The notes under the pieces were generated by a model. That model did not search any database and was not told the origin of the DNA. It worked only from the letters and a program-made list of their open reading frames with translations. A DNA stretch of 64,000 bases, from contig BQJN01000002.1 in assembly GCA_021604725.1 (NCBI GenBank), positions 1 through 64,000 of the forward strand, in the 5' to 3' direction. Of the stretch, positions 24,615 to 35,081 are shown piece after piece (within the stretch, counting starts at the first letter, position 1; the number at the start of each line of letters is the position of its first letter). Source of the DNA: Lysobacteraceae bacterium (GTDB lineage: Bacteria > Pseudomonadota > Gammaproteobacteria > Xanthomonadales > BQJN01). Position numbers and translations under genes: made by a program.

Positions 24615-26060
24615 ATGAACATGCATACCCAAGGTTGTACGAGGGGTATCGCAGTGAGGTGTGTTTCGGTTCTTGCCATAGTATCTGTGCTCGCCTTTCG
24701 TTCAGAGGCGGGGATTGATGTTGGGTCGACACCATTGCGGCCGCCACTCGATGCCGATATCGCTTTGTCAGGGGTCTGGGCCGATTCTTGCGTGCCGGAG
24801 AATCTGGCCAAGGTCAACTATCGGCCGAACGAGATCGAACTGGTCGTTGGTTTTCATACCTCGCATTATTTCGCCTGCGGCTTCGCCTTTACTCCGTACT
24901 CGTTTGATGTTCAGTCGTTAAACATACCGGCAGTGGCGCCGATTGATTCGGGCACGGTAGTCCTAAGAAAAGAGCAGCTACTGCATGCATCGATGTCTGA
25001 ATCAGTACAAGTTGAGGTGTCGTTGCCTCCCGCAGTTTCACAGTTCGCATACCTGATTACCACAAATTCCGACATCGCGATTTATCGAGTCGATGACTGG
25101 ACCAAGGTGGCGACGATCCAGACAAACTATGCGGAGCGGCTTTTTTCGAATCAAAACAACTATTTCATGCTCACGGGCGAAACAACGCCAGGGACCACGT
25201 CGGAATCCCTGGGCTATTTGGACTCTGATCTCAATCAAGTGCTTGCGGTCAGGAGAGGGGCCACTGTTATGGACATCGTGATGATTGACACTGGGTCGCC
25301 ATGGTTTACTGACGGCGCCTACATGGTCAGCGAAAGCGACCCCCGTACTGTTCGTTCCGACTCGTTTCAGACCTACTTGCTCGGTGTTGTTGGTGGCCTG
25401 GCGTACTCGGACCGCTATCTGTTTGCCTCGCAGCCCGAGATCAACAAGGTTGTTGCCCTGGATCTGACCGATGGAAACATTGTCGAAGAAATCGTCGTCG
25501 GGGCAGGGCCGACACTCGCCCATCAAAGCACGGAGCTGGATCGCATCATCGTGGCAAATCAGGGCGACCAAAGCATTGGCCTGATAGATGCTGTGACTCG
25601 TCAGTTGGTGGCAACATCAGACGTTGATTCACAGATTGCACAGTTTACCTTTGCCGACAGTTCGAATCGGTTCTACGCGGTGTTGCGAAATGGCACCATC
25701 CAAGGGGTCTCCGCGACAGATGGGCTTGTTACAGATGCTATGGCGTTTGTGCAGCCCGCGATTGGGGTGGCAATGAATCAACAGCGCAATGAGCTTTACG
25801 TCGTGCTATCCGGAGGGAACGGTACCGACATCGCCGTGGTCGATGCTCTTACCATGGAGCAGTTGAAGACTGTTCACCTGCCGGACATTACAACATCAAT
25901 TGCCCACTACACGTCCCGTAGCTATCGCCTACCTGCACCGCAGGGAATACCCGCTAGACAGATTCCAGTAAACGGCGCTATTTGGCTGTGCCTGCTCCTG
26001 GTTCTGGCCTCGGTGATCGGTTTACGCACGCTGCGATCGCGACAAGCGTTGCGCGATTGA
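24615..26060 (+). CDS. Exported YVTN-like propeller protein with IPTL-CTERM-like tail
   Basis: About 481 aa. Signal peptide (VSVLAIVSVLAFRSEA), then a beta-propeller-like region with repeated strand pairs (VVALDLTDGNIVEEIVVGAGPTLAHQ; IGLIDAVTRQLVATSDV; IAVVDALTMEQLKTVHLP). The C-terminus is IPVNGAIWLCLLLVLASVIGLRTLRSRQ: a short IPxxG-type motif, one membrane helix and a basic end. This is the three-part layout of IPTL-CTERM sorting tails. The protein would be exported, anchored by its tail and possibly processed. GAGG lies upstream of ATG 24615. It stands alone just after the MITE-damaged region. Confidence 0.75.
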   Translation: MNMHTQGCTRGIAVRCVSVLAIVSVLAFRSEAGIDVGSTPLRPPLDADIALSGVWADSCVPENLAKVNYRPNEIELVVGFHTSHYFACGFAFTPYSFDVQSLNIPAVAPIDSGTVVLRKEQLLHASMSESVQVEVSLPPAVSQFAYLITTNSDIAIYRVDDWTKVATIQTNYAERLFSNQNNYFMLTGETTPGTTSESLGYLDSDLNQVLAVRRGATVMDIVMIDTGSPWFTDGAYMVSESDPRTVRSDSFQTYLLGVVGGLAYSDRYLFASQPEINKVVALDLTDGNIVEEIVVGAGPTLAHQSTELDRIIVANQGDQSIGLIDAVTRQLVATSDVDSQIAQFTFADSSNRFYAVLRNGTIQGVSATDGLVTDAMAFVQPAIGVAMNQQRNELYVVLSGGNGTDIAVVDALTMEQLKTVHLPDITTSIAHYTSRSYRLPAPQGIPARQIPVNGAIWLCLLLVLASVIGLRTLRSRQALRD

Positions 26061-26164
26061 CGCAGTCTCAACTCATCGGGGCACTGCATGATCGCATGGT
26101 TAGGGACCGGGACTCAGTCCTCGCTGAGATTGAAACGCGCGCTCACGCGCTCGAAGAAAATAAT

Positions 26165-26505
26165 CACAATGAGAGAAGGAGGTCAGAGAGGCTGCACTGC
26201 AGCTTCACTATTTGATTGAAGATCGAAAAATCCGGCGAACTCGCCGGTCTCCCTGACCTCCTGACCTCCTAGTTTCCTGTTTCTTTCAGAGGGACTGTGT
26301 CCGTATTCCCGGCGGCCATCGTTTTGAAACTGGCCCAGTCAATAAGCTGCCAAACCAACTTCATACGTACTTAAAAGGCAAATGATCACAATGAGAGAAG
26401 GAGGTCAATGAGGCTGCGCTGCAGCTATGCTGTTTGGTGCTAGCGTAAAGCCGGCAGCCGCCGGCCTCCTTGAACTCCTGATCTCCCTGTTTCATTTTTC
26501 TTAAG
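26165..26505. repeat. Two CACAATGAG-family elements in the 540-bp gap before the RND genes
   Basis: The 26061-26601 gap holds two elements starting CACAATGAGAGAAGGAGG at 26165 and 26387. Each is followed by a GCTGCA/CTGCAG-type hairpin and a second GC-rich hairpin (CCGGCGAACTCGCCGG in one; GCCGGCAGCCGCCGGC in the other) before CTGATCTCC or CTGACCTCC. The first is preceded by an AACGCGC...GCGCTCG stem. No gene is seen. Confidence 0.8.
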
Positions 26506-26601
26506 TTGACCTACAACCAGCAGCCGTTTCCGTAGCCCTATCCAATATCTAGTGCGCTCGGTATCATCATTGGCTTTGTTTCTTCGTTTTACTCGGCGGG
26601 A

Positions 26602-27789
26602 TTGGATTTCTTGAACTGGATTAAGACATTGGTGATTTGCGGCGCGATTGTGGCGTCGGCTGCATTGGCGTTAGCGGCGATATACACTACCGAGCCGACG
26701 GCCCAGCGTACCAGCGCATCGCGTGAAACAGCCATGCTGGTGGAGGTCACCGAGGTAAGCCATGGAACTTACACGCCGACACTTTCGGCGGTTGGGTCAG
26801 TGCGTGCAGAGAAAGAAATCATGCTCAGTTCGCGCGTGGCGGGCGAGATTATTGCAGTCGCTGATGGTTTTTCGCCGGGTGGCTTCGTCGAACAGGGCGA
26901 GGTGTTATTGCGTATTGACCCTGCCGATTACGACGCTGCGTTGACGCAACGCCTTAGCGAGTTACATCAGGCACAAGCAGATTTCGAGCTTGAACTGGGA
27001 CGCCAGGAGTTGGCCCGCGGGGATTATGAGGAGCTGAAAGGGTCGATTTCACCTCAATACGAAACCCTGGTGTTGCGACGGCCACAGCTCAATGCGGCTC
27101 GAGCCCGCGTCGAGGCCGCAGAGGCCGCGGTAAAACGTGCCGAGCTGGACCTTGAACGTACTCGTATAAGAGCGCCGTTCGCCGCGCAGGTGCTGACCCG
27201 TGAAGTCAACCTGGGCAGCCAGGTTTCGCCGGCTGAAACCCTCGGGCAATTGGTGGGTACCGATCAATACTGGGTCGAGGTGGCTTTGCCAGCTGCCGAT
27301 GTGTCCTGGATCCGCTTCCCGGATGCGCAGCAGTCAGAGGGATCTGTCACCCGAGTCCGAAATCGAACTGCCTGGCCTGAAGGGGTCTACCGCACCGGCT
27401 TCGCCAAAAGCCTGATTGGCGCATTGGACAGCCAGACACGCCTTGCACGAGTGTTGGTCGCCGTGACTGATCCGCTGTCTCAGCTATCCGAGTCCGCCGG
27501 ACAGCCGCCGCTAATGGTGGGGTCTTTTGTCGAAGCGAACATTGAAGGCCGACCCATAGAGAACGTCATACGGCTCGAACAGGATTACTTGCGCCGCAAC
27601 GATACTGTGTGGGTCAACGGCAATGGCCAACTCGAAATTCGCGACGTGGATGTGCTGTTTCGGGACAAGACGTTTGCCTACATCAGAAGCGGTCTGGCTG
27701 AGGGCGAACAGGTGGTGATGACAGATCTGGCCACTGTGATTGCCGGAGCCGCCCTTCGTTTGGACCGATCAGATAACAGCGATGAGTAA
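26602..27789 (+). CDS. RND efflux periplasmic adaptor (membrane fusion protein)
   Basis: 395 aa. N-terminal anchor helix ([19 protein letters not shown]), a lipoyl half-motif ([39 protein letters not shown]), a coiled-coil hairpin (~120-190, [28 protein letters not shown]), the second lipoyl half ([42 protein letters not shown]), then barrel and membrane-proximal domains. It links the inner-membrane pump to an outer-membrane channel, but no TolC-like gene is in the window. The start is a TTG (26602; 26611 is possible). It overlaps the pump gene by 8 bases. Confidence 0.92.
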   Translation: MDFLNWIKTLVICGAIVASAALALAAIYTTEPTAQRTSASRETAMLVEVTEVSHGTYTPTLSAVGSVRAEKEIMLSSRVAGEIIAVADGFSPGGFVEQGEVLLRIDPADYDAALTQRLSELHQAQADFELELGRQELARGDYEELKGSISPQYETLVLRRPQLNAARARVEAAEAAVKRAELDLERTRIRAPFAAQVLTREVNLGSQVSPAETLGQLVGTDQYWVEVALPAADVSWIRFPDAQQSEGSVTRVRNRTAWPEGVYRTGFAKSLIGALDSQTRLARVLVAVTDPLSQLSESAGQPPLMVGSFVEANIEGRPIENVIRLEQDYLRRNDTVWVNGNGQLEIRDVDVLFRDKTFAYIRSGLAEGEQVVMTDLATVIAGAALRLDRSDNSDE

Positions 27790-30700
27790 GTTTACACCCG
27801 GCAGGGATGGGTTCATTTCGTGGATGGCGCAGCACTCCATTGCAGCCAACCTGTTGATGCTTTTGCTGATTGGTGGTGGCATCTGGACCGCCATCAACAT
27901 TCAGAAAGAAGTACATCCAGAATTTGAGCTGGATATCGTCAGCGTCAGCGTGGGTTACCCGGGGGCAGCGCCAACCGAGGTTGAGCAGGGCATTCTGCGT
28001 CCGGTGGAAGAAGCCATCCGCGGCATTCAGGGTATTCGCGAGATCACCTCTACCGCACGAGAAGGGTCGGGCTCGGTGACGATCGAATTGGTCACCGGCA
28101 TTGAGCGGATGAAGGTTTTCCAGGAAATCGACCAGGCGGTGAATCGCATTCGCACATTTCCTGACGACACCGAAAAACCCGAGGTTTCCCTGCGATCACA
28201 GCAGCGAGAAGTGATGTCGCTGGCTCTGTATGGAGACGTCGACGTCTGGACGCTTCGCAAGCTCAGTGAGCAACTACGCGACCGCTTGTTGAACGATCCC
28301 TACATCACTCAGGTAGAGCTCAGCAGGGCACTGGACTACGTGACCCATGTCGAGATCCCGCAACACCGCCTGCGTGAGTATGGCCTGACGCTAGGGCAGG
28401 TGGCGCAGATGATCCGCAACTCCAGCGAGGATGTGCCGGCCGGGGTGGTCGAAACCAATGCCGGCGAAGTTTTGCTGCGAATGAAGGAGCGCAGGCAGTG
28501 GTCTGATGAATTTGCCAACATTGAAATCATTTCTTCGGGTACCGGCGCATCGGTCAAACTCGGCGACATTGCGACCATCACAGACGGCTTCGAAGAGGTT
28601 AGCTTCCACTCGCAGTTCAACCAGCAGTATTCGGCGCAGATTGAGATTTACCGCGTTGGTAGGCAATCGCCGCAGGAAATCGCAGAACGAGTCCAAGCTG
28701 TCATGGCGGATTTCGAGACCACCCTGCCCAAAGGCGTGGCCTGGCGAATTGACGGAAACGCCGCGCGCGACTACGAGCAGCGACTGAACTTGTTGCTGGA
28801 AAATGGCTTCCTGGCCATTGGCATCGTGCTGTTGATCCTGGCCCTGTTCCTGGAATTTCGCCTGGCATTCTGGGTGATGATGGGCATGACCATCTCGTTT
28901 ATTGGTGCCATCCTGTTCCTGCCGGTGGTGGGCGTGAGCATCAACATGATTTCCATGTTTGCCTTCCTGGTGGTGCTCGGTATCGTGGTTGACGATGCCA
29001 TCGTGGTCGGTGAAAACGTCTACGAGAACCGGCAAAAGGGGCTGGACCACATGACAGCGGCCATTGCAGGCACGCAGGAAATAGCCAAGCCAGTCACGGT
29101 CGCCATTATCACCACTATCGTGGCCTTTGTGCCCCTGTTGTTCATGCCCGGCACAACCGGCAAGTTCTGGTGGCCGTTGCCGGCCGTAGTCATCACGGTA
29201 CTGGCCTTGTCCTTGATTGAGGCGCTGTACATCTTGCCCGCACACCTGGCGCACAGCAGCAGCAAGCCGCGCTCCGCCGTGGGTGTGCGTTTGCATGAGC
29301 TGCAACAAAGGTTTGCGCGGGCGTTTAGCCATTTCGTCAATACACGCTACCGAAGTTTCCTCGACCTGTGCCTGAAACATCGCTACGTGACCATCACTGT
29401 GGCATTGGCCCTGTTGGTGGTCGTCGGTGGCTATGCCCGCAGCGGACACATGGGCATGATACTGATGCCACAGGTTGCCGCCGATGAAATCGAGGCGGGT
29501 ATTCGTTTGCCCGTTGGCACCACGCCCGACCAGGCGGCCCGCGTAGCGCAACAAGTCACCGATGCCACGCTGCGAATGTTTGACGAACACGATCTGTATC
29601 AAGCGGCCCACGGCGTCAAGACCAATGTTCGGGGCGGCGCATTTGTCGACGTTGAAATCGTGATGCGACCGCCGGATGAGCGAGACCTGTCGGCTGATGA
29701 TGTCATTCAACTGTGGCGAGATCAGATTGGCGATATCGAAGGGGTTGATCAGATCACCTTCGAGGCGGAGCGTGGCCCGGGTGGGCATAGAAAAGAGATT
29801 GTGATTGATCTTAGCCATTCGGACATTGAAGTACTGGAACTGGCGAGCCAGGCCCTGGTTGATCGACTTCGGGAGTTCGAAGACGCGGTCAACATCAACG
29901 ACAACAGCAGCCGCGGCAAATTGCAGTTCGACTTCACCTTGCTACCGGAAGGGCGAAACCTTGGCTTAACCCCGGCAGATGTCGGCCAACAGGTTCGCGA
30001 TGCGTTCTTCGGCGCGCTGGCCATGCGCCAGATTCGGGGCACCAACGAAGTCGAAATACGCGTCAAGCTGCCGCGAGAAGACCGCAAAGACATCCAGACC
30101 TTCTCAGACCTGGTGATTTACACACCGGATGGCACCGAAGTGCCGTTGCTGGATGTTGTGGAATTGCGTCGCGGCGAGGCTTACAGTTCGATCAGCCGTC
30201 GGGACGGCCGGCGAGTGGTCAGTGTGGGCCTGGATGTCGAGCCAAAGCGCAATGTGTCACGCGTACTGGAGGCGATAAACACTCAAACGCTGCCGGAATT
30301 GCGCGCCAATCATCCCGGCTTGACCTGGTCCTTTGAAGGCAGCCAGGCTGAAATGCGCGAATCAACCGCCACGCTTTGGGGTGGGTTCGGCCTGGCCATG
30401 GCCGTGGTGTACGCTCTGCTGGCGGTGGCATTTGGCAGCTATCTGCAGCCCATCATCGTCATGCTGGCCATTCCGTTTGGAATAATCGGTGCAGTCATCG
30501 GGCATATCCTGTTGGGTCATGACCTGTCACTGGTGAGTTTGATGGGAGTGATCGCCCTGTCAGGCGTGGTCATCAACGATGCGCTCATCATGATCGAATT
30601 GGCGAATCGTCAGCGAGGCAAAGTGTCTGCGTATGAAGCCATTCATTCGGCCGGGCTGCGACGTTTCCGCCCCATCGTGCTGACCACCTTGACGACATTT

Positions 30701-30901
30701 GGCGGTCTGACCCCCATCATCCTGGAAACATCTCGCCAGGCCGCTCACCTGGTGCCAATGGCCATATCCCTGGGGTTTGGGATCGTCTTCGCTACCGCGA
30801 TTATTCTTGTGCTCATCCCGTGTCTGTACATGATGCTGGAGGACATAAAGGAGCGTCGGGTAACAAGGCCTGAGCAGGGTGATGAGGTTGTTGTTCCTTA
30901 G
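27782..30901 (+). CDS. RND family efflux permease (AcrB/HAE1-like)
   Basis: About 1039 aa, the normal length for AcrB-type pumps. It has 12 predicted helices with two large periplasmic loops: an N-terminal helix ([12 protein letters not shown]), the porter-domain phrase [30 protein letters not shown], and TM4 with [23 protein letters not shown] carrying the paired Asp residues of the proton relay. The second half repeats this fold ([23 protein letters not shown]). It pumps substrate from membrane or periplasm using the proton gradient; the substrate is unknown. The start is ATG 27782, inside the adaptor's last codons, so the two are translationally coupled. No regulator is adjacent. Confidence 0.95.
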   Translation: MSKFTPGRDGFISWMAQHSIAANLLMLLLIGGGIWTAINIQKEVHPEFELDIVSVSVGYPGAAPTEVEQGILRPVEEAIRGIQGIREITSTAREGSGSVTIELVTGIERMKVFQEIDQAVNRIRTFPDDTEKPEVSLRSQQREVMSLALYGDVDVWTLRKLSEQLRDRLLNDPYITQVELSRALDYVTHVEIPQHRLREYGLTLGQVAQMIRNSSEDVPAGVVETNAGEVLLRMKERRQWSDEFANIEIISSGTGASVKLGDIATITDGFEEVSFHSQFNQQYSAQIEIYRVGRQSPQEIAERVQAVMADFETTLPKGVAWRIDGNAARDYEQRLNLLLENGFLAIGIVLLILALFLEFRLAFWVMMGMTISFIGAILFLPVVGVSINMISMFAFLVVLGIVVDDAIVVGENVYENRQKGLDHMTAAIAGTQEIAKPVTVAIITTIVAFVPLLFMPGTTGKFWWPLPAVVITVLALSLIEALYILPAHLAHSSSKPRSAVGVRLHELQQRFARAFSHFVNTRYRSFLDLCLKHRYVTITVALALLVVVGGYARSGHMGMILMPQVAADEIEAGIRLPVGTTPDQAARVAQQVTDATLRMFDEHDLYQAAHGVKTNVRGGAFVDVEIVMRPPDERDLSADDVIQLWRDQIGDIEGVDQITFEAERGPGGHRKEIVIDLSHSDIEVLELASQALVDRLREFEDAVNINDNSSRGKLQFDFTLLPEGRNLGLTPADVGQQVRDAFFGALAMRQIRGTNEVEIRVKLPREDRKDIQTFSDLVIYTPDGTEVPLLDVVELRRGEAYSSISRRDGRRVVSVGLDVEPKRNVSRVLEAINTQTLPELRANHPGLTWSFEGSQAEMRESTATLWGGFGLAMAVVYALLAVAFGSYLQPIIVMLAIPFGIIGAVIGHILLGHDLSLVSLMGVIALSGVVINDALIMIELANRQRGKVSAYEAIHSAGLRRFRPIVLTTLTTFGGLTPIILETSRQAAHLVPMAISLGFGIVFATAIILVLIPCLYMMLEDIKERRVTRPEQGDEVVVP

Positions 30902-30984
30902 AGATTTGGACTGCGGGTTGGTTTTGGGTTCATTCAAGAGCGACAGCCAGTTGGTATCTTTGGGGGGCGGGCCAGTAGGGTAGT

Positions 30985-31200
30985 GGGGCGGCAACAACCG
31001 TCCATGGACCGCAGCCAGCCCGCACATCCATGTGCGGTCGTTCGCCGGGATCGAGTGATCAATATCACTCGTTCTGGGCCCAGCTCACCCATCCATGGCG
31101 CGGCGAACTACCTTCGAGTGAAAGCCCAGCCTCGACATCCATGTCGAGTCGTTCGGCGCTTGTGGCGTGCCTTGGGGCACCCCACTACTACAGCGCCTCA
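30985..31200 (-). repeat. Two GGTGAGC/CATGGATG hairpin composites
   Basis: Within the 307-bp gap between the RND and MFS genes, read on the minus strand. Both units carry a CACTC-type or GTGCC-type stem, then CGAACGAC, then a CATGGATG-loop hairpin and GGCTGG. Their first stems are GAGTGATATTGATCACTC and GTGCCCCAAGGCAC; their second are GCACATGGATGTGC and CGACATGGATGTCG. Stems differ on both arms while loops and joints hold. The flanking genes converge, so the units may also help end transcription. Confidence 0.8.
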
Positions 31201-31208
31201 CCCTCATC

Positions 31209-32405
31209 CTAACGTGTGGTTGAATACCGCGGCGTCATCACCAACGGTACAAAGAGCAAGAGGGCGGCGATTGCACCAATCAGCCCCACCGACACTACCG
31301 AATGGGTAATGGTCAGCGCCGTGATCGTTCCAGCGATCGCCGGGCCGCTGGCTGCTCCCAGGGCTTCGGTTCCTGGGGCCAGTGCCAGGACCTTGTTGCC
31401 ATGGCGATCCTCGGCCAGGAAGCCAAGCAAATTTGCGATGCCGAAATTCCAGCCGAAGCCCCAAAGGGCAAGGCCAATGACGAAACTTGTCTGGCCATTG
31501 GATAACGCCAATAGCAGTAGTCCAAGCAGCTGCAGTACAGCGATACTTGCCAGGCGTAGCAGCGGTCGATTTGCTGAGCCCAGGGCGATGGCTGTCAGTG
31601 AGCCGGCGGCCTGAAAGACGATGGAGAGACTCAGGTAGCCCGCAATATCTGCCGATGCTAGACCCGACTCAGCACCGACTTTGGCGGCGAAGCCCCAGAC
31701 TGCCCCCAAGTTGAGTGTGAACGCAAACAGACCCAACAGGGCCATCCAGGGCCTGCTCTGCCAGACGATCCCGGGTCGCCGGGCCTGGTCCAAATCGAGC
31801 TTCGGCAGCTGAAAGCTGGCCACTAAAGCTATCACGCCCATGCCAGCCAGCAACCCCATCAGCAGCTTCCAAAGATCAGCGCCAACCTGGTCAGGCAGGG
31901 AAGCCAGAACAGCGCCAATGATGCACATGTTGGTAAAGGAGAAGATTGCGAATGCTCGTACCGGACTTGACTGCCGACCAAGCACTACGACGGCACAGGC
32001 ATACAGCAAGCCATCGCCGGCACAGCCTATTGCAAAGCGCAGCGCCAGCAGTGTCTGGTAGTCGGTGATCGCGGCCGCTGCGAGGTTGCCCAAGGCGACT
32101 ACTGCGGCACCGGCAAGTGCCAGTTTTCTTACGCCAATACGACGCGTAAAGGCCAGTACCACTATTGAGGCGATGGCGATTCCGAACACTTCTGCGCCCA
32201 TCAGCCAGCCCAATTGTTGATCGCTCAATTGCAGCAGGTCTGCGGCGGCCGACAACACCATCGGCGATAAATTGAACATCGCGGTGCCGGCAACGCCGAT
32301 AACGATCGCGGCAAGCAGTTGGCTCAGCGGATATTTTTCTGACGAGTTGGTGTTCACATTCGACGGCGTTAACGAAAACGTTAACCTACCTGAGCACTCG
32401 CCCAT
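31209..32405 (-). CDS. MFS family transporter
   Basis: About 398 aa with 12 hydrophobic helices, starting at SQLLAAIVIGVAGTAMFNLSPMVLSAAADLL. The loop 2-3 region reads GWLMGAEVFGIAIASIVVLAFTRRIGVRKLALAG, a variant of the MFS Gx3(D/E)(R/K)xGRR signature. The start is ATG 32405, with AAGGAA upstream; the track ORF start (32759) would lie inside the divergent porin gene. It faces away from the porin and ureohydrolase genes, with only 36 bp between, so they likely share a control region. Uptake of a small organic or amino compound handled by those genes is inferred. Confidence 0.85.
   Translation of the reverse strand: MGECSGRLTFSLTPSNVNTNSSEKYPLSQLLAAIVIGVAGTAMFNLSPMVLSAAADLLQLSDQQLGWLMGAEVFGIAIASIVVLAFTRRIGVRKLALAGAAVVALGNLAAAAITDYQTLLALRFAIGCAGDGLLYACAVVVLGRQSSPVRAFAIFSFTNMCIIGAVLASLPDQVGADLWKLLMGLLAGMGVIALVASFQLPKLDLDQARRPGIVWQSRPWMALLGLFAFTLNLGAVWGFAAKVGAESGLASADIAGYLSLSIVFQAAGSLTAIALGSANRPLLRLASIAVLQLLGLLLLALSNGQTSFVIGLALWGFGWNFGIANLLGFLAEDRHGNKVLALAPGTEALGAASGPAIAGTITALTITHSVVSVGLIGAIAALLLFVPLVMTPRYSTTR
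32368..32385. promoter_or_regulatory. Perfect palindrome GTTAACG-AAAA-CGTTAAC, possible operator
   Basis: Seven-base arms around AAAA, lying about 20-37 bases inside the MFS coding start and about 60 bases before the porin start. Inverted repeats of this size with a CG at the inner edge suit a dimeric regulator of the LacI/GalR type. No such regulator is in the window, so the assignment is tentative. Confidence 0.35.
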
Positions 32406-32441
32406 TTGTAAGTATTTCCTTGGGATGGTTGGGAGTGGAGC

Positions 32442-33686
32442 TTGAAAGGCATCGTCAATATTTTTCTGGCAGCGGCGCTTGCCGGTGTCGGTGTCGCGAC
32501 GGATGCCAGCGATGGCGCAGAAAACGCCGCTTCGCTCTATGGTGAGCTTTCGATCCTGGAAGACTATGCAGACCCCACCTTGCGCAGCGGTCACGACCTG
32601 TTTCGTCCGCTCACGGACGCCATGGCGGGTTACTTCGATTTCAAGGACCGGTTGAGCGACAAGCAGGGACTGGCGTACACCATAGAGATCGCCCCGCAAT
32701 TTCAGTGGGGACTGGATGGCGGCTATACCGCCAATAACGAAACCAATTTGATCTTGCAATGGGCGGCGGTTGATACGACCGATTCCAAACGCGGCAGCCT
32801 GTTGGCCTGGTACCAGTTCGCCAATACTTTAAGTGATCTCAACACCTCGCAGTTCATGGATCGAATCGGTGTCATCAGCCCGGTAAACGGTGGAGATACC
32901 GCGCCGGGCAGCGCCAACCAGCTGTGGCAGATGCTGGCCTGGGAGCAGTGGTTTGCCGATGAGGCGCTGCGCTTTGGCGTGGGCAAGCTGACGACACGAA
33001 CATTTCTCAATCTCAATCGTTACGCCGTCAGCGACCGGGAAGATTTCTTCAGCCCGATGATCGTCAACAATCCGGTTTCGCCGTTCACTGCGCGAAATGG
33101 CATGGGGGCATTTGGTCAATACCATTTCGACACCTCCTATCTGACCACCATGCTGCGTGAGGCTGATGGCACCAGTACCGATATCAGTTTCGACTCCATT
33201 GGCAGTGGCAAGTGGGAAGGTGCGGTAGAGCTTGGTTTGACGCCTCAGGTGGCGGGGCTGGGACAGGGCTATTACCGCTTCACCGCCTATTACACCGACG
33301 ACATCGGTGCCGGTGTCGATCTGCAACCCCATGGTTGGTCTGCAGCGCTGAGTTTCGACCAGGACTTTGGTGACAAATATGCCGGGCTCGTGCGTTATGC
33401 CTGGGCCAGCGAACGCTATCGTGCGTTCAAACAGCGGATCGCTATCGGCGCACAAATCAAAGCTCCATTGCAGTTTGAAAATGACCGCATTGGGGTTGCC
33501 GCCTGGTGGGCCGAATCCAGCGCCGCTCAGTTGGGCAATGAGACCGGTCTGGAGCTGTTCTGGAAACTCCAGTTGGCGCCATACCTGGAGTTCACTCCTG
33601 ACTTGCAAGTGATCTTCAACCCGCAGCAAGACACCACGCGAGATGTGGTCTATGTCGCCAACCTTCGATTGCGCGTCGTTTTGTAG
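32442..33686 (+). CDS. OprB-like carbohydrate-selective porin
   Basis: 414 aa. A short signal peptide (IVNIFLAAALAGVGVATDA) and a beta-rich body whose end, WAESSAAQLGNETGLELFWKLQLAPYLEFTPDLQVIFNP, is the OprB signature, followed by strands up to LRLRVVL. These porins let sugars or other small solutes through the outer membrane. The start is TTG 32442 with GGGAGTGGAG just before it. The ureohydrolase gene follows after 34 bp and is probably in the same operon; the MFS gene is divergent. Together they could move one compound across both membranes, with hydrolysis in the periplasm. Confidence 0.85.
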   Translation: MKGIVNIFLAAALAGVGVATDASDGAENAASLYGELSILEDYADPTLRSGHDLFRPLTDAMAGYFDFKDRLSDKQGLAYTIEIAPQFQWGLDGGYTANNETNLILQWAAVDTTDSKRGSLLAWYQFANTLSDLNTSQFMDRIGVISPVNGGDTAPGSANQLWQMLAWEQWFADEALRFGVGKLTTRTFLNLNRYAVSDREDFFSPMIVNNPVSPFTARNGMGAFGQYHFDTSYLTTMLREADGTSTDISFDSIGSGKWEGAVELGLTPQVAGLGQGYYRFTAYYTDDIGAGVDLQPHGWSAALSFDQDFGDKYAGLVRYAWASERYRAFKQRIAIGAQIKAPLQFENDRIGVAAWWAESSAAQLGNETGLELFWKLQLAPYLEFTPDLQVIFNPQQDTTRDVVYVANLRLRVVL

Positions 33687-33720
33687 GTGGATCTATTTAT
33701 CGTTTATTGAGGACATGGAA

Positions 33721-34980
33721 ATGAATCGAAACAAACTAGTACTGGGCCTGCTGGCCAGCTTGTCATCCGGACTCTGCATGGCGCAAATGGGCGCGGCCGA
33801 TACGCCGGAAGAGATTGATCCTATCGATCCGGGTGAGGAGCCCGTGGTTCACTTGAATCCTGACGATCCCACCTATGACGTATGGAAAAAAGTCCGTGAC
33901 GATATTCAAGAGGGGCGAGACCCGGGGCCGATCAATGTGCAGCGCTTTGAAGGCCATGTGCCGTGGGTTGGCATTCCGACCTTTTTTCACTTGCCGGTTG
34001 CGCTGACAACCAAAGACCTCGAGGTCGGAAAGGTCGAAGTGGCGATCATGGGGGCCGAGTTGATTGGAGACATGCGAGCGCGTTCCTGGGGTCCACAGGA
34101 AATGCGTAACCCGCATCGATCGGAGGTCTACCACAACTGGGGCAGCATGACGATGCCGGAACTCGATTCAGGGGTGACAGCACTGCAAGAGTTGACGGTG
34201 GTCGACTACGGCGATGCGCCGATTGAGCCGATGAGCATTGAGCGCACCATTCCGCTGGTCCGGGAGTATGTTCGTGACATCGCCAGCGTTGAGATCGAAC
34301 CTGGAAAACGAACCATTCCGATCATTATTGGTGGTGGGCATGCCTTGATGTATCCCGATGCGGCCGGGTTGACAGATGTTTATGGCAAGAAGAACCTCAG
34401 CATTATTCACTTCGACGCCCATGCCGACCAGGCACCGGTGGGCTTTGGTCATTTTGTGACGCATGGGAATCCGGTACGGCAATTGGTTGAGGGCGGATTC
34501 ATCGAAGGCAACGATGTGATTCAGGTTGGCCTGCGTGGACCTAACTCGACAGACCTAAGTGGGGTGGAGTGGAACCGCACCAACAACCTTCGCTACTACA
34601 TGATGGCGGAAGTGGAGGTTCGTGGTTGGCAGGCGGTAATGGAGGATATCCTCAAAGACGTACGAGACGTTGGCAAGCCATTGTTCGTTTCATTTGATGT
34701 TGATGTGATTGATCCGGCGTTTATTCCTGGCACCTCAACGCCCGAGCCGGGTGGCATGTATATGCGAGAAGCGTTGCCGTTGATGCGCCGTCTCTGCGCA
34801 GAGAATCAGGTCGTTGGCGTGGAGATCGTCGAATTAAGACCGGACTCAGACCCTGGCTACACGACCATGCTCAATGCGAAGGCGATACTACGCCAATGCT
34901 TGAACGGGCTGGCGATGCGCAAGAAGGGTCTAACCGAGCCGGGCTATATGCACCCGCATATGGTCGACGACGGCCAATAA
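33721..34980 (+). CDS. Exported agmatinase/arginase-family ureohydrolase
   Basis: About 419 aa. A signal peptide (KLVLGLLASLSSGLCMA) and a ~90-residue acidic linker precede the ureohydrolase domain. Metal-site motifs are complete: IIIGGGHALMYPD (His), IIHFDAHADQ (the DAHAD ligands) and SFDVDVIDPAFIPGTSTPEPGGM (DVD ligands plus family signature). The enzyme would hydrolyse a guanidino compound such as agmatine to urea and an amine through a Mn2+ pair. Export is unusual, since known members are mostly cytoplasmic. GAGGA before ATG 33721 fixes the start. Which guanidino substrate is used cannot be told. Confidence 0.9.
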   Translation: MNRNKLVLGLLASLSSGLCMAQMGAADTPEEIDPIDPGEEPVVHLNPDDPTYDVWKKVRDDIQEGRDPGPINVQRFEGHVPWVGIPTFFHLPVALTTKDLEVGKVEVAIMGAELIGDMRARSWGPQEMRNPHRSEVYHNWGSMTMPELDSGVTALQELTVVDYGDAPIEPMSIERTIPLVREYVRDIASVEIEPGKRTIPIIIGGGHALMYPDAAGLTDVYGKKNLSIIHFDAHADQAPVGFGHFVTHGNPVRQLVEGGFIEGNDVIQVGLRGPNSTDLSGVEWNRTNNLRYYMMAEVEVRGWQAVMEDILKDVRDVGKPLFVSFDVDVIDPAFIPGTSTPEPGGMYMREALPLMRRLCAENQVVGVEIVELRPDSDPGYTTMLNAKAILRQCLNGLAMRKKGLTEPGYMHPHMVDDGQ

Positions 34981-35081
34981 GGTTGACGGTATCGAGCACG
35001 GCCATGGATTGGCTGGCTTGATGTTGATGGTTTGGCAACTTTCTGCAGTGGACTCACTGTGTCCAGGGTGCGCGAGCGTCG

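Noticed and set aside
28391-29818. 475-aa minus-strand ORF inside the RND permease
   Set aside because: It lies wholly antisense to a well-matched pump, has a His/Gln/Asp-rich composition typical of a GC-driven shadow frame, and shows no domain.
31209-32759. Full 516-aa ORF for the MFS transporter
   Set aside because: The first 118 codons run antisense through the porin gene; ATG 32405 with AAGGAA upstream gives a normal-length transporter.
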